In this document: positions 7,689 to 16,389 of the stretch, in pieces
Position numbering within the stretch: the stretch's first letter is position 1
Layout: each line of letters starts with the position of its first letter
DNA from: Xylophilus sp. GW821-FHT01B05
GTDB taxonomy: Bacteria > Pseudomonadota > Gammaproteobacteria > Burkholderiales > Burkholderiaceae_C
DNA length: 64,000 bases
Assembly: GCA_038961845.1 (NCBI GenBank)
Contig: CP152408.1
Location: 496,001 to 560,000, forward strand
Direction: 5' to 3'
Position numbers and translations under genes: made by a program
The notes under the pieces: generated by a model
The model's database searches: none
What the model was told of the DNA's origin: nothing
Seen by the model: only the letters and a program-made list of their open reading frames with translations

Positions 7689-9055
7689 ACGTTTGCCACC
7701 AGCGGCCACGGATGCGCTGTTTCCAGCAACTGCGCCAGTGCCAGCAAGGCGGGCTCTTGCCCGATCGCCGCCACCATCTGTATCGCCAGCGGTCGGCCCT
7801 GCGCGTCGCGCCCGTGCGGCACAGAGAGGGCGGGGCAGCCCGATGCATTGGCCAGCGCCGCAAACGGCGCGTAGTGATCGAACTGCGCCAGGTGCTGGTC
7901 CAGGTCATCGCCGTCGGTGCGCAGCGTGCCGATGGCGGGCAGCGCGCGGGCCAGGGCGGGGGTCAGCAGGATGTCGATGTCATCGAACAAGGCGGCCATG
8001 TTGTCGGTGGCGCGCGCCACTGCTACTTCGGCCAAGTGGTGCTGGCCAGCGCTTAGTGCCGCGCCGCGCCGGGCCGCCGCCCAGGTGATGGGCTCCAGGT
8101 CTTGCGGTGCTGGCGCCAGCCATTCGACTGCGGCGGCGGCGCTGCGGCAGGCATAGGTGGCAAAGGCGCTGGCTGCGTCTGCGCAAACCGCTTGCAGGCG
8201 CGCTGCTGGCAGCGGTTGCACGGCATGGCCGGCCGACTCCAGCAAGGCTGCTGCGCTGTTGGCGGCGGCGCGCCATTCAGCATCCACCGCCACGCCTTGG
8301 GGCGCTTCCAGCAGCAGGCCAATGCGCAGAGCTTTCAGCGGCGCAGGCACTGCGCTGCGCGTCACCCAGCGCCACACCGCCGCGCTGTCACGCACGCTGC
8401 GCGTAATCACAAATTCAGAGGCCAGGTTGCCAAACACATTGCCGTAATCCGGCCCGCGCGGAATGGCGCCGCGCCCGGGTCGCAGGCCGACCACGCCGCA
8501 AGCGGCAGCCGGGATGCGGATCGAGCCGCCCGCATCCGTGGCGTGCGCCACCGGCACGATGCCGGCCGCGACAGCCGCTGCCGCGCCGCCAGAAGATCCC
8601 CCCGCGCTGAAGGCCGGTGCCCAGGGGTTGCGGCAGGCCGGGCCCACCAATGGCTCGCTCGCCAGGTTCAGACCAAATTCCGGCACCGTGGTTTTGGCAA
8701 AGGGCACAAAGCCGGCGGCGCGCAGGCGTGCGATCAGCTCGCCATCCACCGCAGCGGGCGCGGCTTGTCGCAGCGCGCGCGAGCCGGCCAGCATGGGCAG
8801 GCCGGCCAGCGGCGCGCCCAGGTCCTTGACTACCAGCGGCACGCCGGCAAAGGGCGCGTCCTTCGGCAGTTGCTCAATCGCCGCCCGCCCCAGGGGCTCG
8901 GCAAACTGGCTGATGGCGCCCAGCGCTGGCTGCAGGCGCTGCGCGCGTTCGCAGGCCATGCTGAGCAGTGCCTGCGCGCTGACTTCGCCGCGCGCTAGCG
9001 CCTGCGCCAGTGCGGTGGCATCCGCGCTGGCGTATTCCGCTTCTGCAAATGGCAT
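7685..9055 (-). CDS. amidase (amidase-signature family) embedded in an ABC importer operon
   Basis: 456 aa, full-length amidase-signature enzyme. The catalytic triad is visible: Lys77 in PLVVKDLG, the cis-Ser in GGSSGG (152-157) and the nucleophile Ser178 in DAGGSIR. No signal peptide is seen, so it acts in the cytoplasm on an amide brought in by the importer. It lies between the solute-binding protein gene (3-bp gap) and the ATPase gene (4-nt overlap), so it is an integral part of the operon. The substrate is unknown; candidates are purine/pyrimidine breakdown amides or ureido compounds. The closest annotated class would be general amidase, and it lacks the C-terminal domain of allophanate hydrolase. 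Confidence 0.9.
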   Translation of the reverse strand: MPFAEAEYASADATALAQALARGEVSAQALLSMACERAQRLQPALGAISQFAEPLGRAAIEQLPKDAPFAGVPLVVKDLGAPLAGLPMLAGSRALRQAAPAAVDGELIARLRAAGFVPFAKTTVPEFGLNLASEPLVGPACRNPWAPAFSAGGSSGGAAAAVAAGIVPVAHATDAGGSIRIPAAACGVVGLRPGRGAIPRGPDYGNVFGNLASEFVITRSVRDSAAVWRWVTRSAVPAPLKALRIGLLLEAPQGVAVDAEWRAAANSAAALLESAGHAVQPLPAARLQAVCADAASAFATYACRSAAAAVEWLAPAPQDLEPITWAAARRGAALSAGQHHLAEVAVARATDNMAALFDDIDILLTPALARALPAIGTLRTDGDDLDQHLAQFDHYAPFAALANASGCPALSVPHGRDAQGRPLAIQMVAAIGQEPALLALAQLLETAHPWPLVANV

Positions 9056-9058
9056 GGA

Positions 9059-10048
9059 TCAGGCGGGCTTCACGTCGTTGACCGGCACCTTGAAGCTGCC
9101 GGCCTTGATGGCCGCGCGCTTGGCCAGCACCTGCTCCAACGCGGGCGCGGGGATCAGCTTCTTGTCGTAGCTCAGGTCATTGCCGCCCTGCGCCATCATG
9201 CTGAAGGCGCTGTAGTCCTTGCCCACGGGCTTGCCGGCGGCGGTGTCGGCCAGCGCCGCGTCCAGCGTGGGGCGGAAGTACCACATCGCATTGGCAAACA
9301 CGGTGCCCGGGTAGCGCGGCATGTAGTCGAGCAAGGAGCCAATGGCCAGCTTGCCGCGCATCTTGGCGCCGTCGGCCGTGCCTATGCGCTCGCCAAACAG
9401 GATGTCGCAGCCGCCGTCGATCTGCGCCAACGCAGACTCTTGCGCCTTCGGTGGATCGAACCAGGTGTTGATGAAGCCGCTCTGGAACACCAGGCCGGTC
9501 TTGACCTCGGAGGCGCCCAGGCGAAACGCGTTGATCAGGCGGTTGACCTCGGGGATCGGGAAGCCGCCCACGGCACCCAGCTTGCCGGTCTTGGTCATGT
9601 GGCCGGCCAGCAGGCCGCTCAGGTAGGCGGCCTCGTGGTTCCAGGTGCCAAAGGTGCCAAAGTTGCTGCCCTGCGGGCCGCCGCTGGAGCCCATCAGGAA
9701 GTTGACCTTGGGGTAGTCCTTGGCCACGGCGCGGGCGTCGCGCTCGGCGCCGTAGCTCTCGCCCACGATCAGCACGGCGCCGGCCTCGGCGTATTCGCGC
9801 AGCACGCGCGGGTAGTCGGTGTTGGAGACGGATTCAGAGAAGACGTAGTCGATCTTGCCCTCTTGCGCCGCCTGCTTCAGCGCCTCGTGCAGGCGCGAGT
9901 TCCAGGCGTTCTCGACCGGCGAGGCATGCACGCCCGCCACCTTGGGCTTGCCGCTGGCGGCCCAGACGCGGGCGCTGATCAGCGGCATTGCGATTCCGAC
10001 CGCCAGGCTCGCGACAACGCGGCGCCGGGACACTGTGGGCTCTGGCAT
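9059..10048 (-). CDS. BMP family ABC transporter substrate-binding protein
   Basis: 329 aa periplasmic protein of the basic membrane protein (BmpA/PnrA) family, which binds nucleosides or related compounds. The N-terminus has arginines (SRRRVVAS) followed by a hydrophobic stretch and a likely cleavage after ARVWAA, consistent with a Sec or Tat signal. Family-like segments are FSESVSNTDYPRVLREYAEAGAVLIVGESYG and DGGCDILFGERIGTADGAK. The start at 10048 is preceded by GGAG at proper distance on the minus strand; the longer open frame (to 10147) is not supported. It is the promoter-proximal gene of the five-gene operon, which is the usual place for a binding protein needed in excess. Confidence 0.88.
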   Translation of the reverse strand: MPEPTVSRRRVVASLAVGIAMPLISARVWAASGKPKVAGVHASPVENAWNSRLHEALKQAAQEGKIDYVFSESVSNTDYPRVLREYAEAGAVLIVGESYGAERDARAVAKDYPKVNFLMGSSGGPQGSNFGTFGTWNHEAAYLSGLLAGHMTKTGKLGAVGGFPIPEVNRLINAFRLGASEVKTGLVFQSGFINTWFDPPKAQESALAQIDGGCDILFGERIGTADGAKMRGKLAIGSLLDYMPRYPGTVFANAMWYFRPTLDAALADTAAGKPVGKDYSAFSMMAQGGNDLSYDKKLIPAPALEQVLAKRAAIKAGSFKVPVNDVKPA

Positions 10049-10373
10049 GGAAACTCCAATCGGTAAGGTGCGGGGGACGGGGAGGGTGCCGCTTGTGCGC
10101 GGCGTGTACCAGTAGCCAAGCAGGCAACGTGCCAGCTTGATCCCCATTGCAAATCAAGGACTTGCGCGCGCTCCCCGGCCAACTTTTGGCCAAATGGTCC
10201 AACTTGGCGCAAGCGGTCAAGCCAGGGGCGGCGAACTTGGTGCGGGCGGCAGGGCGCGGCGCGCCGGCCGTTTTTTGAAGAAAAAGTGCCTTTAGCCCAG
10301 GTGTGGCCTGGGCTATTAGCTATCTAATATGTAGCAATTGGGCCGCGATCGACTCGCGCGGCCTGGCGCCGCT
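10049..10373. other. 325-bp intergenic region upstream of the BMP operon
   Basis: No gene is visible. It holds the presumed promoter region of the minus-strand BMP operon, a perfect dyad GGCCAACTTTTGGCC (10177-10191) in an A/T-richer patch that could be an operator, and, at its far end, a dispersed repeat copy (10281-10335). A minus-strand match to TGGC...TTGC was checked as a sigma-54 promoter, but the GG-to-GC spacing is 11 instead of 10, so I do not call it. Confidence 0.5.
10281..10335. repeat. dispersed AGCTAT/ATAGC repeat, copy 1
   Basis: The copy starts AAAAAGTGCCTTT, has a perfect 9-bp stem TAGCCCAGG (10293-10301) with CCTGGGCTA (10307-10315), and continues ATTAGCTATCTAATATGTAGCA. 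On the minus strand the stem is followed by a T-rich run, so it can act as a terminator for the lipoprotein gene ending at 10374. Confidence 0.7.
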
Positions 10374-11039
10374 TCAGTTGAAGCGGGCGATCAACTCGTC
10401 CGTACCTTTGTCGATGCCGGTCCTTGAGGCATCGAGCTTGCCCATGGTGGCACCGACGTTCAGCGCATTGGGGTACTGCTTGGTCACATAGGCCTCCAGC
10501 AGGGCGTTGCTGGTGGCGTCGAAGATTTCCACCGCATAGCTCACATTGCCGGTGAAGGTGCCTTCCTTGCCGCGAATGCTCTGCACGATGTTGTAGGGGC
10601 CGCCGCCCAGGTCGAAGCGGGTGAAGGTGCTGAGCCCACGGGTGGTGGTCTTGGCGCCGGTCAGCGTCACGTGGATGCGCAGGGTGTTGGGCGCCGGCGT
10701 ACGCACGAGGCTGAAGCGCGGCCGCAGCTTCTGCGCGATCTGGGTCTGCATATAGCCGGCCAGGTCGGCCTTGTCGGGCTCGGAGATATCTTCGAACTGG
10801 CTGTCCGGCCCGTTGTAGATCACCACCGGGTCCAGTATGGCGCTCGAGTAGTTGCGCCAGTCTGCCTGCTTGGGCGAGCTGTACGGCGTGCGGCCGGAGC
10901 TGTCCTGCGGATTGGGCCGCAGCTGCGAGGCAGACGCGAGCTGGGAGTAGGGCACCGGGCTGGTGCTGGCGCAGCCCGCCAGGGCGGCGGCGCAGAGCGG
11001 CAGAAAGACTTTTCCGAGTACTCGGGTGATGGGCGACAT
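10374..11039 (-). CDS. DUF3313-like lipoprotein
   Basis: 221 aa. The N-terminus is a clear lipoprotein signal: positive residues, a hydrophobic core VFLPLCAAALAG and the lipobox LAGC with the lipid-carrying Cys at residue 22. The mature part has no membrane segment and matches my memory of the DUF3313 family (start near SRTPYSSPKQADWRNYSSAILDPV-type text; residues AGYMQTQIAQKLRP near the middle). Function is unknown; outer-membrane location is inferred from the signal. It is divergent from a TetR regulator, with a perfect dyad between the two starts, so it is probably the repressor's target. Its 3' end abuts a repeat that may terminate transcription. Confidence 0.75.
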   Translation of the reverse strand: MSPITRVLGKVFLPLCAAALAGCASTSPVPYSQLASASQLRPNPQDSSGRTPYSSPKQADWRNYSSAILDPVVIYNGPDSQFEDISEPDKADLAGYMQTQIAQKLRPRFSLVRTPAPNTLRIHVTLTGAKTTTRGLSTFTRFDLGGGPYNIVQSIRGKEGTFTGNVSYAVEIFDATSNALLEAYVTKQYPNALNVGATMGKLDASRTGIDKGTDELIARFN

Positions 11040-11058
11040 GGGGTTGACCTCATAATTA

Positions 11059-11075
11059 AACCGTACGGTACGGTT
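11059..11075. promoter_or_regulatory. operator-like dyad between lipoprotein and TetR genes
   Basis: AACCGTACGGTACGGTT is a perfect 17-bp palindrome around a central G, with overlapping CGTAC/GTACGG words. It lies 20 bp upstream of the lipoprotein start and 67 bp upstream of the TetR start, as expected for a TetR-type operator controlling both. Confidence 0.7.
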
Positions 11076-11141
11076 AATGTATGGGGCGGATATTGCGCTG
11101 TCAAGTAAAGCGTACGATGCTGTTCAATTAAGGAGATCAAG

Positions 11142-11762
11142 ATGAGGGTTAGAACCCAAGAGCGGCGCGATCAGATCGTCGAGGCGGCGGCCACGCTGTT
11201 CGAGGAAGTGGGCTACGAAGCCGCCTCCATGAACGAGCTGGCCAAGCGCCTGGGCGGCTCCAAGGCCACGCTGTATGGCTATTTCCCGTCGAAGGAGTCT
11301 TTGCTGGTCGCGGTGGTGCAGGCCTTTGCCACCGATCACCTGGCCGATGCCACCCAGGATGTCCTGCAGGACATCGAGGGGCAATGCGCGCTCAGGCCGA
11401 CGCTGGTGCGTTTTGGCGAGCGCATGCTGCAGGTGCTCACCAACGACAGGAGCGCCATCGCCATCCACAGCATGATCCTGGCGGAAGCGGGCCGCTCCAA
11501 CGTGGGCCAGCTATTCCATGACGCGGGGCCAAGCCAGTCCGTCGCCGCACTGACCAAGCTGATGGCCGCAGCCATGGAGCGTGGCGAGCTGCACCAGACC
11601 GATCCACGCATCACCGGCATGCAGTTCACGGCGCTGCTGACGGCCGAGGTCACTCCGCGCCTGTACCAGCAAAACCCGCCGCCACTGGAGCCCGCCGAGA
11701 TCCAGCAAGTGGTCAGCCGGGCCGTCGACATGTTCCTGATGGGGGCCCAGCCGCGCCCATAG
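11142..11762 (+). CDS. TetR/AcrR family transcriptional regulator
   Basis: 206 aa. The N-terminal 60 residues form a TetR DNA-binding domain: RRDQIVEAAATLFEEVGYEA, then MNELAKRLGGSKATLYGYFPSKESLL, the recognition-helix signature. The C-terminal 140 residues are the ligand/dimerisation domain of a variable type (resembling the TetR_C_7/AefR-like group). AGGAG is well placed before the ATG. It is divergent from the DUF3313 lipoprotein gene, and the palindrome at 11059-11075 is the likely binding site, so it would repress itself and the lipoprotein. The inducer is unknown. It ends 7 bp before the convergent comM gene. Confidence 0.9.
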   Translation: MRVRTQERRDQIVEAAATLFEEVGYEAASMNELAKRLGGSKATLYGYFPSKESLLVAVVQAFATDHLADATQDVLQDIEGQCALRPTLVRFGERMLQVLTNDRSAIAIHSMILAEAGRSNVGQLFHDAGPSQSVAALTKLMAAAMERGELHQTDPRITGMQFTALLTAEVTPRLYQQNPPPLEPAEIQQVVSRAVDMFLMGAQPRP

Positions 11763-11769
11763 GGCATGT

Positions 11770-13305
11770 TCAGTGGGCGTGCAGCGCGCGCCGGTACTGC
11801 ATGGCCTCGGCCACATGCGCGGCCTGCACCGTATCGGCGGCGGCCAGGTCCGCAATGGTGCGCGCCACCTTCAGCGTGCGGTGCGTGCTGCGCGCCGACC
11901 AGCCCAGCCGCGCGGCGGCCTTCTGCAGGAACTGGCGCGCGCCCTCGTCCGGTGCGGCGTGGGTGTCGATCGCCTGGCCTTGCAGCGCCTGGTTGGGCAT
12001 GCCCTGGCGCACCACGGCGCGCTCGCGTGCGGCAGCGGCACGCGAACGCACCGCTTCGGTGGCCTCGGCGGCACCGGCTTGCAGTAGCTGTTCCGGTGGC
12101 AGCGCGGGCACTTCCACATGCAGGTCGATGCGGTCCAGCAGTGGGCCGGACAGCCGCCCCTGGTAGCGCGCCACCTGCTCGGGCGAGCAGCGGCAGCCCC
12201 GCAGCGGCGAACCCAGGTAGCCGCAAGGGCAGGGATTCATCGCCGCGATCAGCTGGAAGCGCGCCGGGAATTCAGCCCGCCGCGCGGCCCGTGCGATGGT
12301 GATCTGGCCGGTCTCCAGCGGCTCGCGCAGCGCCTCCAGTGCAGCGCGTGGGAATTCCGGCAGCTCATCCAAAAACAGCACGCCATGGTGGGCCAGCGAT
12401 ATCTCGCCCGGCCTTGGGGGTGAACCGCCACCTACCAGCGCCACCGCGCTGGCAGAGTGGTGCGGGCTGCCCGTAGGCCGGCGGCCCCAGTGCTCGGGCA
12501 GGAAGCGGCCGGCCAGGCTGGCGATGGCCGCGCTCTCCAGCGATTCATCCAATGTCATGGCCGGCAGCAGGCCAGCAAAGCGCTGCGCCAGCATGGACTT
12601 GCCCGAGCCCGGCGGCCCGACCATCAGCAGGCTGTGCTGGCCGGCCGCGGCGATCTCCAGTGCGCGGCGGGCGCCGGCCTGGCCCTTGACGTCGGCCAGG
12701 TCGGGGTAGGGCGCGCCTTCTGGCACCGGCGCTGGCTGCACGCGGGCCCAGCCGTCGGATGCTGCGGGGGCATCGGCCGGCGGCGCGGGCTGAAAGCGCT
12801 GCACCACGTCGAGCAGGTGGCGCGCACCATAGACCTCGCGGCCAGGCACCAGCGCGGCTTCTTCTGCGCTCTCAAAGGGCAGCACCAGCCGCGGCGCCAC
12901 GTTGGCGCTGCGCCGCGTGGCCAATGCCATGGCCAGCGCGCCGCGCACCGGGCGCAGCTCGCCCGACAGCGACAGCTCGCCGGCAAACTCCCAGCCCGCC
13001 AGCTTTGCGGCGTCCACTTGCCCACTGGCGGCCAGGATGCCCAGCGCAATCGGCAGGTCGAAGCGGCCCGAATCCTTGGGCAGGTCGGCCGGCGCCAGGT
13101 TGACCGTGATGCGCTTGTTGTGCGGGAACTCCAGCCCGGCGTTCTGCAGCGCGCTGCGCACCCGCTCGCGCGCCTCCTTGACCTCGACATCGGCGAGCCC
13201 CACCAGGGTGAAGCTTGGCAGGCCGTTGGCCAGATGCACCTCGACCGTCACGGGCGTGGCATCTAGACCTTGCAGTGCGCGGCTCTGGACGGTGGCAATT
13301 GCCAT
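11770..13305 (-). CDS. comM: ComM/YifB-family AAA+ (Mg-chelatase-like) helicase
   Basis: 511 aa. It has the ComM layout: an N-terminal Lon-protease-like fold (AIATVQSRALQGLDATPVTVEVHLANGLPSFTLVG, cut here into its familiar start MAIATVQSRAL), a central AAA+ domain with Walker A GPPGSGKSMLAQRFAGLLP and Walker B VLFLDELPEF, then a C-terminal MCM/Mg-chelatase-like segment with a CPCGYLGSPLRGCRCSP zinc-like motif. ComM is a hexameric branch-migration helicase acting in natural transformation. The start at 13305 has GGAG in front; the longer open frame to 13341 does not. It is convergent with the TetR gene. A small TTGTTG/CAACA dyad at 13322-13334 lies just upstream. Confidence 0.93.
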   Translation of the reverse strand: MAIATVQSRALQGLDATPVTVEVHLANGLPSFTLVGLADVEVKEARERVRSALQNAGLEFPHNKRITVNLAPADLPKDSGRFDLPIALGILAASGQVDAAKLAGWEFAGELSLSGELRPVRGALAMALATRRSANVAPRLVLPFESAEEAALVPGREVYGARHLLDVVQRFQPAPPADAPAASDGWARVQPAPVPEGAPYPDLADVKGQAGARRALEIAAAGQHSLLMVGPPGSGKSMLAQRFAGLLPAMTLDESLESAAIASLAGRFLPEHWGRRPTGSPHHSASAVALVGGGSPPRPGEISLAHHGVLFLDELPEFPRAALEALREPLETGQITIARAARRAEFPARFQLIAAMNPCPCGYLGSPLRGCRCSPEQVARYQGRLSGPLLDRIDLHVEVPALPPEQLLQAGAAEATEAVRSRAAAARERAVVRQGMPNQALQGQAIDTHAAPDEGARQFLQKAAARLGWSARSTHRTLKVARTIADLAAADTVQAAHVAEAMQYRRALHAH

Positions 13306-13412
13306 GGCGGGCTCCCCCCATTGTTGTAACAACAGCCGCATTGTGCGTTGGCGGCCCGCCTCTTGAATCAGCGGCGCTTATGCCCGACTATGGGGCGTTG
13401 ATGAGGGCGGGT

Positions 13413-13470
13413 GGCACGAAATGCGTGCATGTGCCGTGCGCGCAAAGCTGTTGCGCACACGGTGCGTGCC
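13413..13470 (+). promoter_or_regulatory. two tandem NtrC-like enhancer sites
   Basis: Both match the NtrC core GCAC-N7-GTGC: GGCAC-N7-GTGCA at 13413-13429 and CGCAC-N7-GTGCC at 13454-13470. They are 41 bp apart and lie about 150-92 bp upstream of the start point predicted from the sigma-54 promoter at 13536-13551. Assignment to NtrC is inference from the consensus and from the nature of the genes. Confidence 0.6.
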
Positions 13471-13535
13471 ATTTGGGTGCGTTTTTGGAATTTCCCCTGC
13501 GGGCTAGGGGCGGCCTTGGTGCCAAGTCTGGCGGT

Positions 13536-13551
13536 TGGCACGGTTCGTGCA
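13536..13551 (+). promoter_or_regulatory. sigma-54 (-24/-12) promoter of torF-glnK-amtB
   Basis: TGGCACGGTTCGTGCA matches TGGCACG-N4-TTGCA at all but one position and keeps the obligatory GG-N10-GC spacing. The predicted transcription start is near 13562, giving a leader of about 48 nt before torF. Confidence 0.8.
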
Positions 13552-13609
13552 CCCGGTGCTGTGGCAATTTGTCACGCCCCCTAACCTTTTCTTTTGGAGA
13601 AGAAGAGTC

Positions 13610-14741
<1,132 letters not shown>

Positions 14742-14769
14742 ACCTGTATTGGACGAAAGAAGCACAGAC

Positions 14770-16179
14770 ATGAAAAAACTGCTTGCCTCCCTATTGCTGG
14801 GCGTCAGCTTGATTGCCGGCGGCTCGATGGCCGTCGCGCAGACGCCGACGCCCGAAGCGGCACCGGCTGCCGTCACAGCGCCGGCCGCCGAGGCGCCCGC
14901 TGCTGCAGCTCCGGCTGCGGCAGCCGCCACGGCTGAAGCCCCGGCCGCCGCGCCAGTGCCCAAGCTCGACTCCGGCGACACCGCCTGGATGCTGACCTCC
15001 ACCCTGCTGGTCATCTTGATGACCATCCCTGGCCTGGCACTGTTCTATGGCGGCCTGGCCCGCTCCAAGAACATGCTGTCGGTGCTGATGCAGGTGTTCG
15101 TGATCTTCGCGGTGATCTCCATCCTGTGGGCCATCTACGGCTACAGCCTGGCGTTCGCGGGCGAGGGCTCGTTCTTCGGCGGCTTCGACAAGATCTTCCT
15201 GAAGGGCATCGCCCCCGACACGCTCTCTGGTGCGCTGCCGACGATTCCCGAGTACGTCTTCGTGGCGTTCCAGGGGACCTTCGCTGCCATCACCGTGGCG
15301 CTGATCGTTGGCTCTTACGCCGAGCGCATCAAGTTCTCTGCCGTGCTGCTGTTCTCGGTGCTCTGGTTCACCTTCAGCTACGTGCCAATCGCCCACATCG
15401 TGTGGGGCGGCGGCCTGCTGGGCAAGGACGGCGCGCTGGACTTCGCCGGCGGCACCGTGGTGCACATCAACGCCGGTGTTGCCGGCCTGGTGGGTGCCTA
15501 CATGCTGGGCAAGCGCCTGGGCTTCGGCAAGGAAGCCTTCACGCCGCATTCGCTGACGCTGACCATGGTCGGTGCCTCGCTGCTGTGGGTGGGCTGGTTC
15601 GGCTTCAACGCCGGCTCGGCTGGTGCTGCCAACGGCGTGGCCGGCCTGGCCTTCGTCAACACCGTGCTGGCCACGGCTGCTGCGACGCTGTCCTGGATCG
15701 TGGGTGAAGCACTGCACCGCGGCAAGGCCTCCATGCTGGGCGCTGCGTCCGGCGCGGTGGCAGGCCTGGTGGCGGTTACGCCTGCAGCCGGCTTTGTCGG
15801 CCCGATGGGCTCGATCGTGCTGGGCCTGATCGCCGGCATCGTCTGCCTGTGGGGTGTGAGCGGCCTGAAGAAGCTGCTGGGTGCGGACGACGCGTTTGAC
15901 GTGTTCGGCGTGCACGGCGTGGGCGGCATCATCGGCGCCATCCTGACCGGCGTCTTTGCAGCCCCAAGCCTGGGCGGTACCCAGCCGGCTGACTTCGCCA
16001 TGGGCCACCAGGTCTATGTGCAGGTCAAGAGCGTGCTGCTGACCGTCGTCTGGTCGGGTGTCGTGTCCTTCATCGCCTACAAGATCGTCGACCTGGTTGT
16101 CGGTCTGCGTGTCTCGGAAGAATCTGAGCGCGAAGGTCTGGACATCACCTCCCACGGCGAAACCGCTTACAACCGTTAA
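14770..16179 (+). CDS. amtB: ammonium transporter AmtB
   Basis: 469 aa. A cleaved signal (MKKLLASLLLGVSLIAGGSM... to AVAQ) is followed by an unusual Ala/Pro-rich stretch of about 40 residues (residues 25-65), then the eleven-helix Amt core starting SGDTAWMLTSTLLVILMTIPGLALFYGG. Conserved features include the DFAGGTVVHINAG motif with a twin-His residue and the second one in FDVFGVHGVGGI. The homotrimer conducts ammonia across the inner membrane under GlnK control. The C-terminal tail (SEESEREGLDITSHGETAY) is the cytoplasmic segment that contacts GlnK. An intrinsic terminator follows at 16260. Confidence 0.95.
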   Translation: MKKLLASLLLGVSLIAGGSMAVAQTPTPEAAPAAVTAPAAEAPAAAAPAAAAATAEAPAAAPVPKLDSGDTAWMLTSTLLVILMTIPGLALFYGGLARSKNMLSVLMQVFVIFAVISILWAIYGYSLAFAGEGSFFGGFDKIFLKGIAPDTLSGALPTIPEYVFVAFQGTFAAITVALIVGSYAERIKFSAVLLFSVLWFTFSYVPIAHIVWGGGLLGKDGALDFAGGTVVHINAGVAGLVGAYMLGKRLGFGKEAFTPHSLTLTMVGASLLWVGWFGFNAGSAGAANGVAGLAFVNTVLATAAATLSWIVGEALHRGKASMLGAASGAVAGLVAVTPAAGFVGPMGSIVLGLIAGIVCLWGVSGLKKLLGADDAFDVFGVHGVGGIIGAILTGVFAAPSLGGTQPADFAMGHQVYVQVKSVLLTVVWSGVVSFIAYKIVDLVVGLRVSEESEREGLDITSHGETAYNR

Positions 16180-16259
16180 TGGACAGCATGCTGGCACGGC
16201 CCTTGCGGTAGTGTCAGCGCTGCAATTCTTTTTGTAGCGAGAGTCTCCTTTGGATGTTG

Positions 16260-16288
16260 GGCCCGCAGCAATGCGGGCCCTTTTTTTT
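16260..16288 (+). terminator. intrinsic terminator after amtB
   Basis: Perfect 8-bp stem GGCCCGCA (16260-16267) and TGCGGGCC (16272-16279) with a GCAA tetraloop, followed by C and eight T residues (16281-16288). It is the best textbook terminator in the window and closes the torF-glnK-amtB unit. Confidence 0.92.
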
Positions 16289-16389
16289 GTGCGGACGGAA
16301 CTGGGTGCAGTGCAGCGCCCAGGCTGACCGGAAACGGTGCATGCCTGCGACACTCCAGGGCATCGCAGCCTTGCAAGACACCAAGCACC

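Larger units (their letters stand above)
13306..13609 (+). promoter_or_regulatory. 304-bp control region of torF-glnK-amtB (divergent from comM)
   Basis: No gene lies here. Reading left to right it holds the comM upstream dyad (13322-13334), two NtrC-like sites (13413-13429, 13454-13470), a 35-bp imperfect palindrome between and over them (13431-13465), a sigma-54 promoter (13536-13551), and a purine-rich ribosome binding site (GGAGAAGAAGAG) just before the torF ATG at 13610. The spacing of enhancer-like sites and promoter is that of classic NtrC-activated genes. Confidence 0.65.

Noticed and set aside
10190..10230. A sigma-54 promoter on the minus strand for the BMP operon
   Set aside because: TGGC and TTGC words occur, but GG and GC are separated by 11 bases instead of 10, and other consensus bases are missing.
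13411..13430. A second sigma-54 promoter reading TGGCACGAAATGCG
   Set aside because: The GC is at the wrong distance; the sequence fits an NtrC-like site better.
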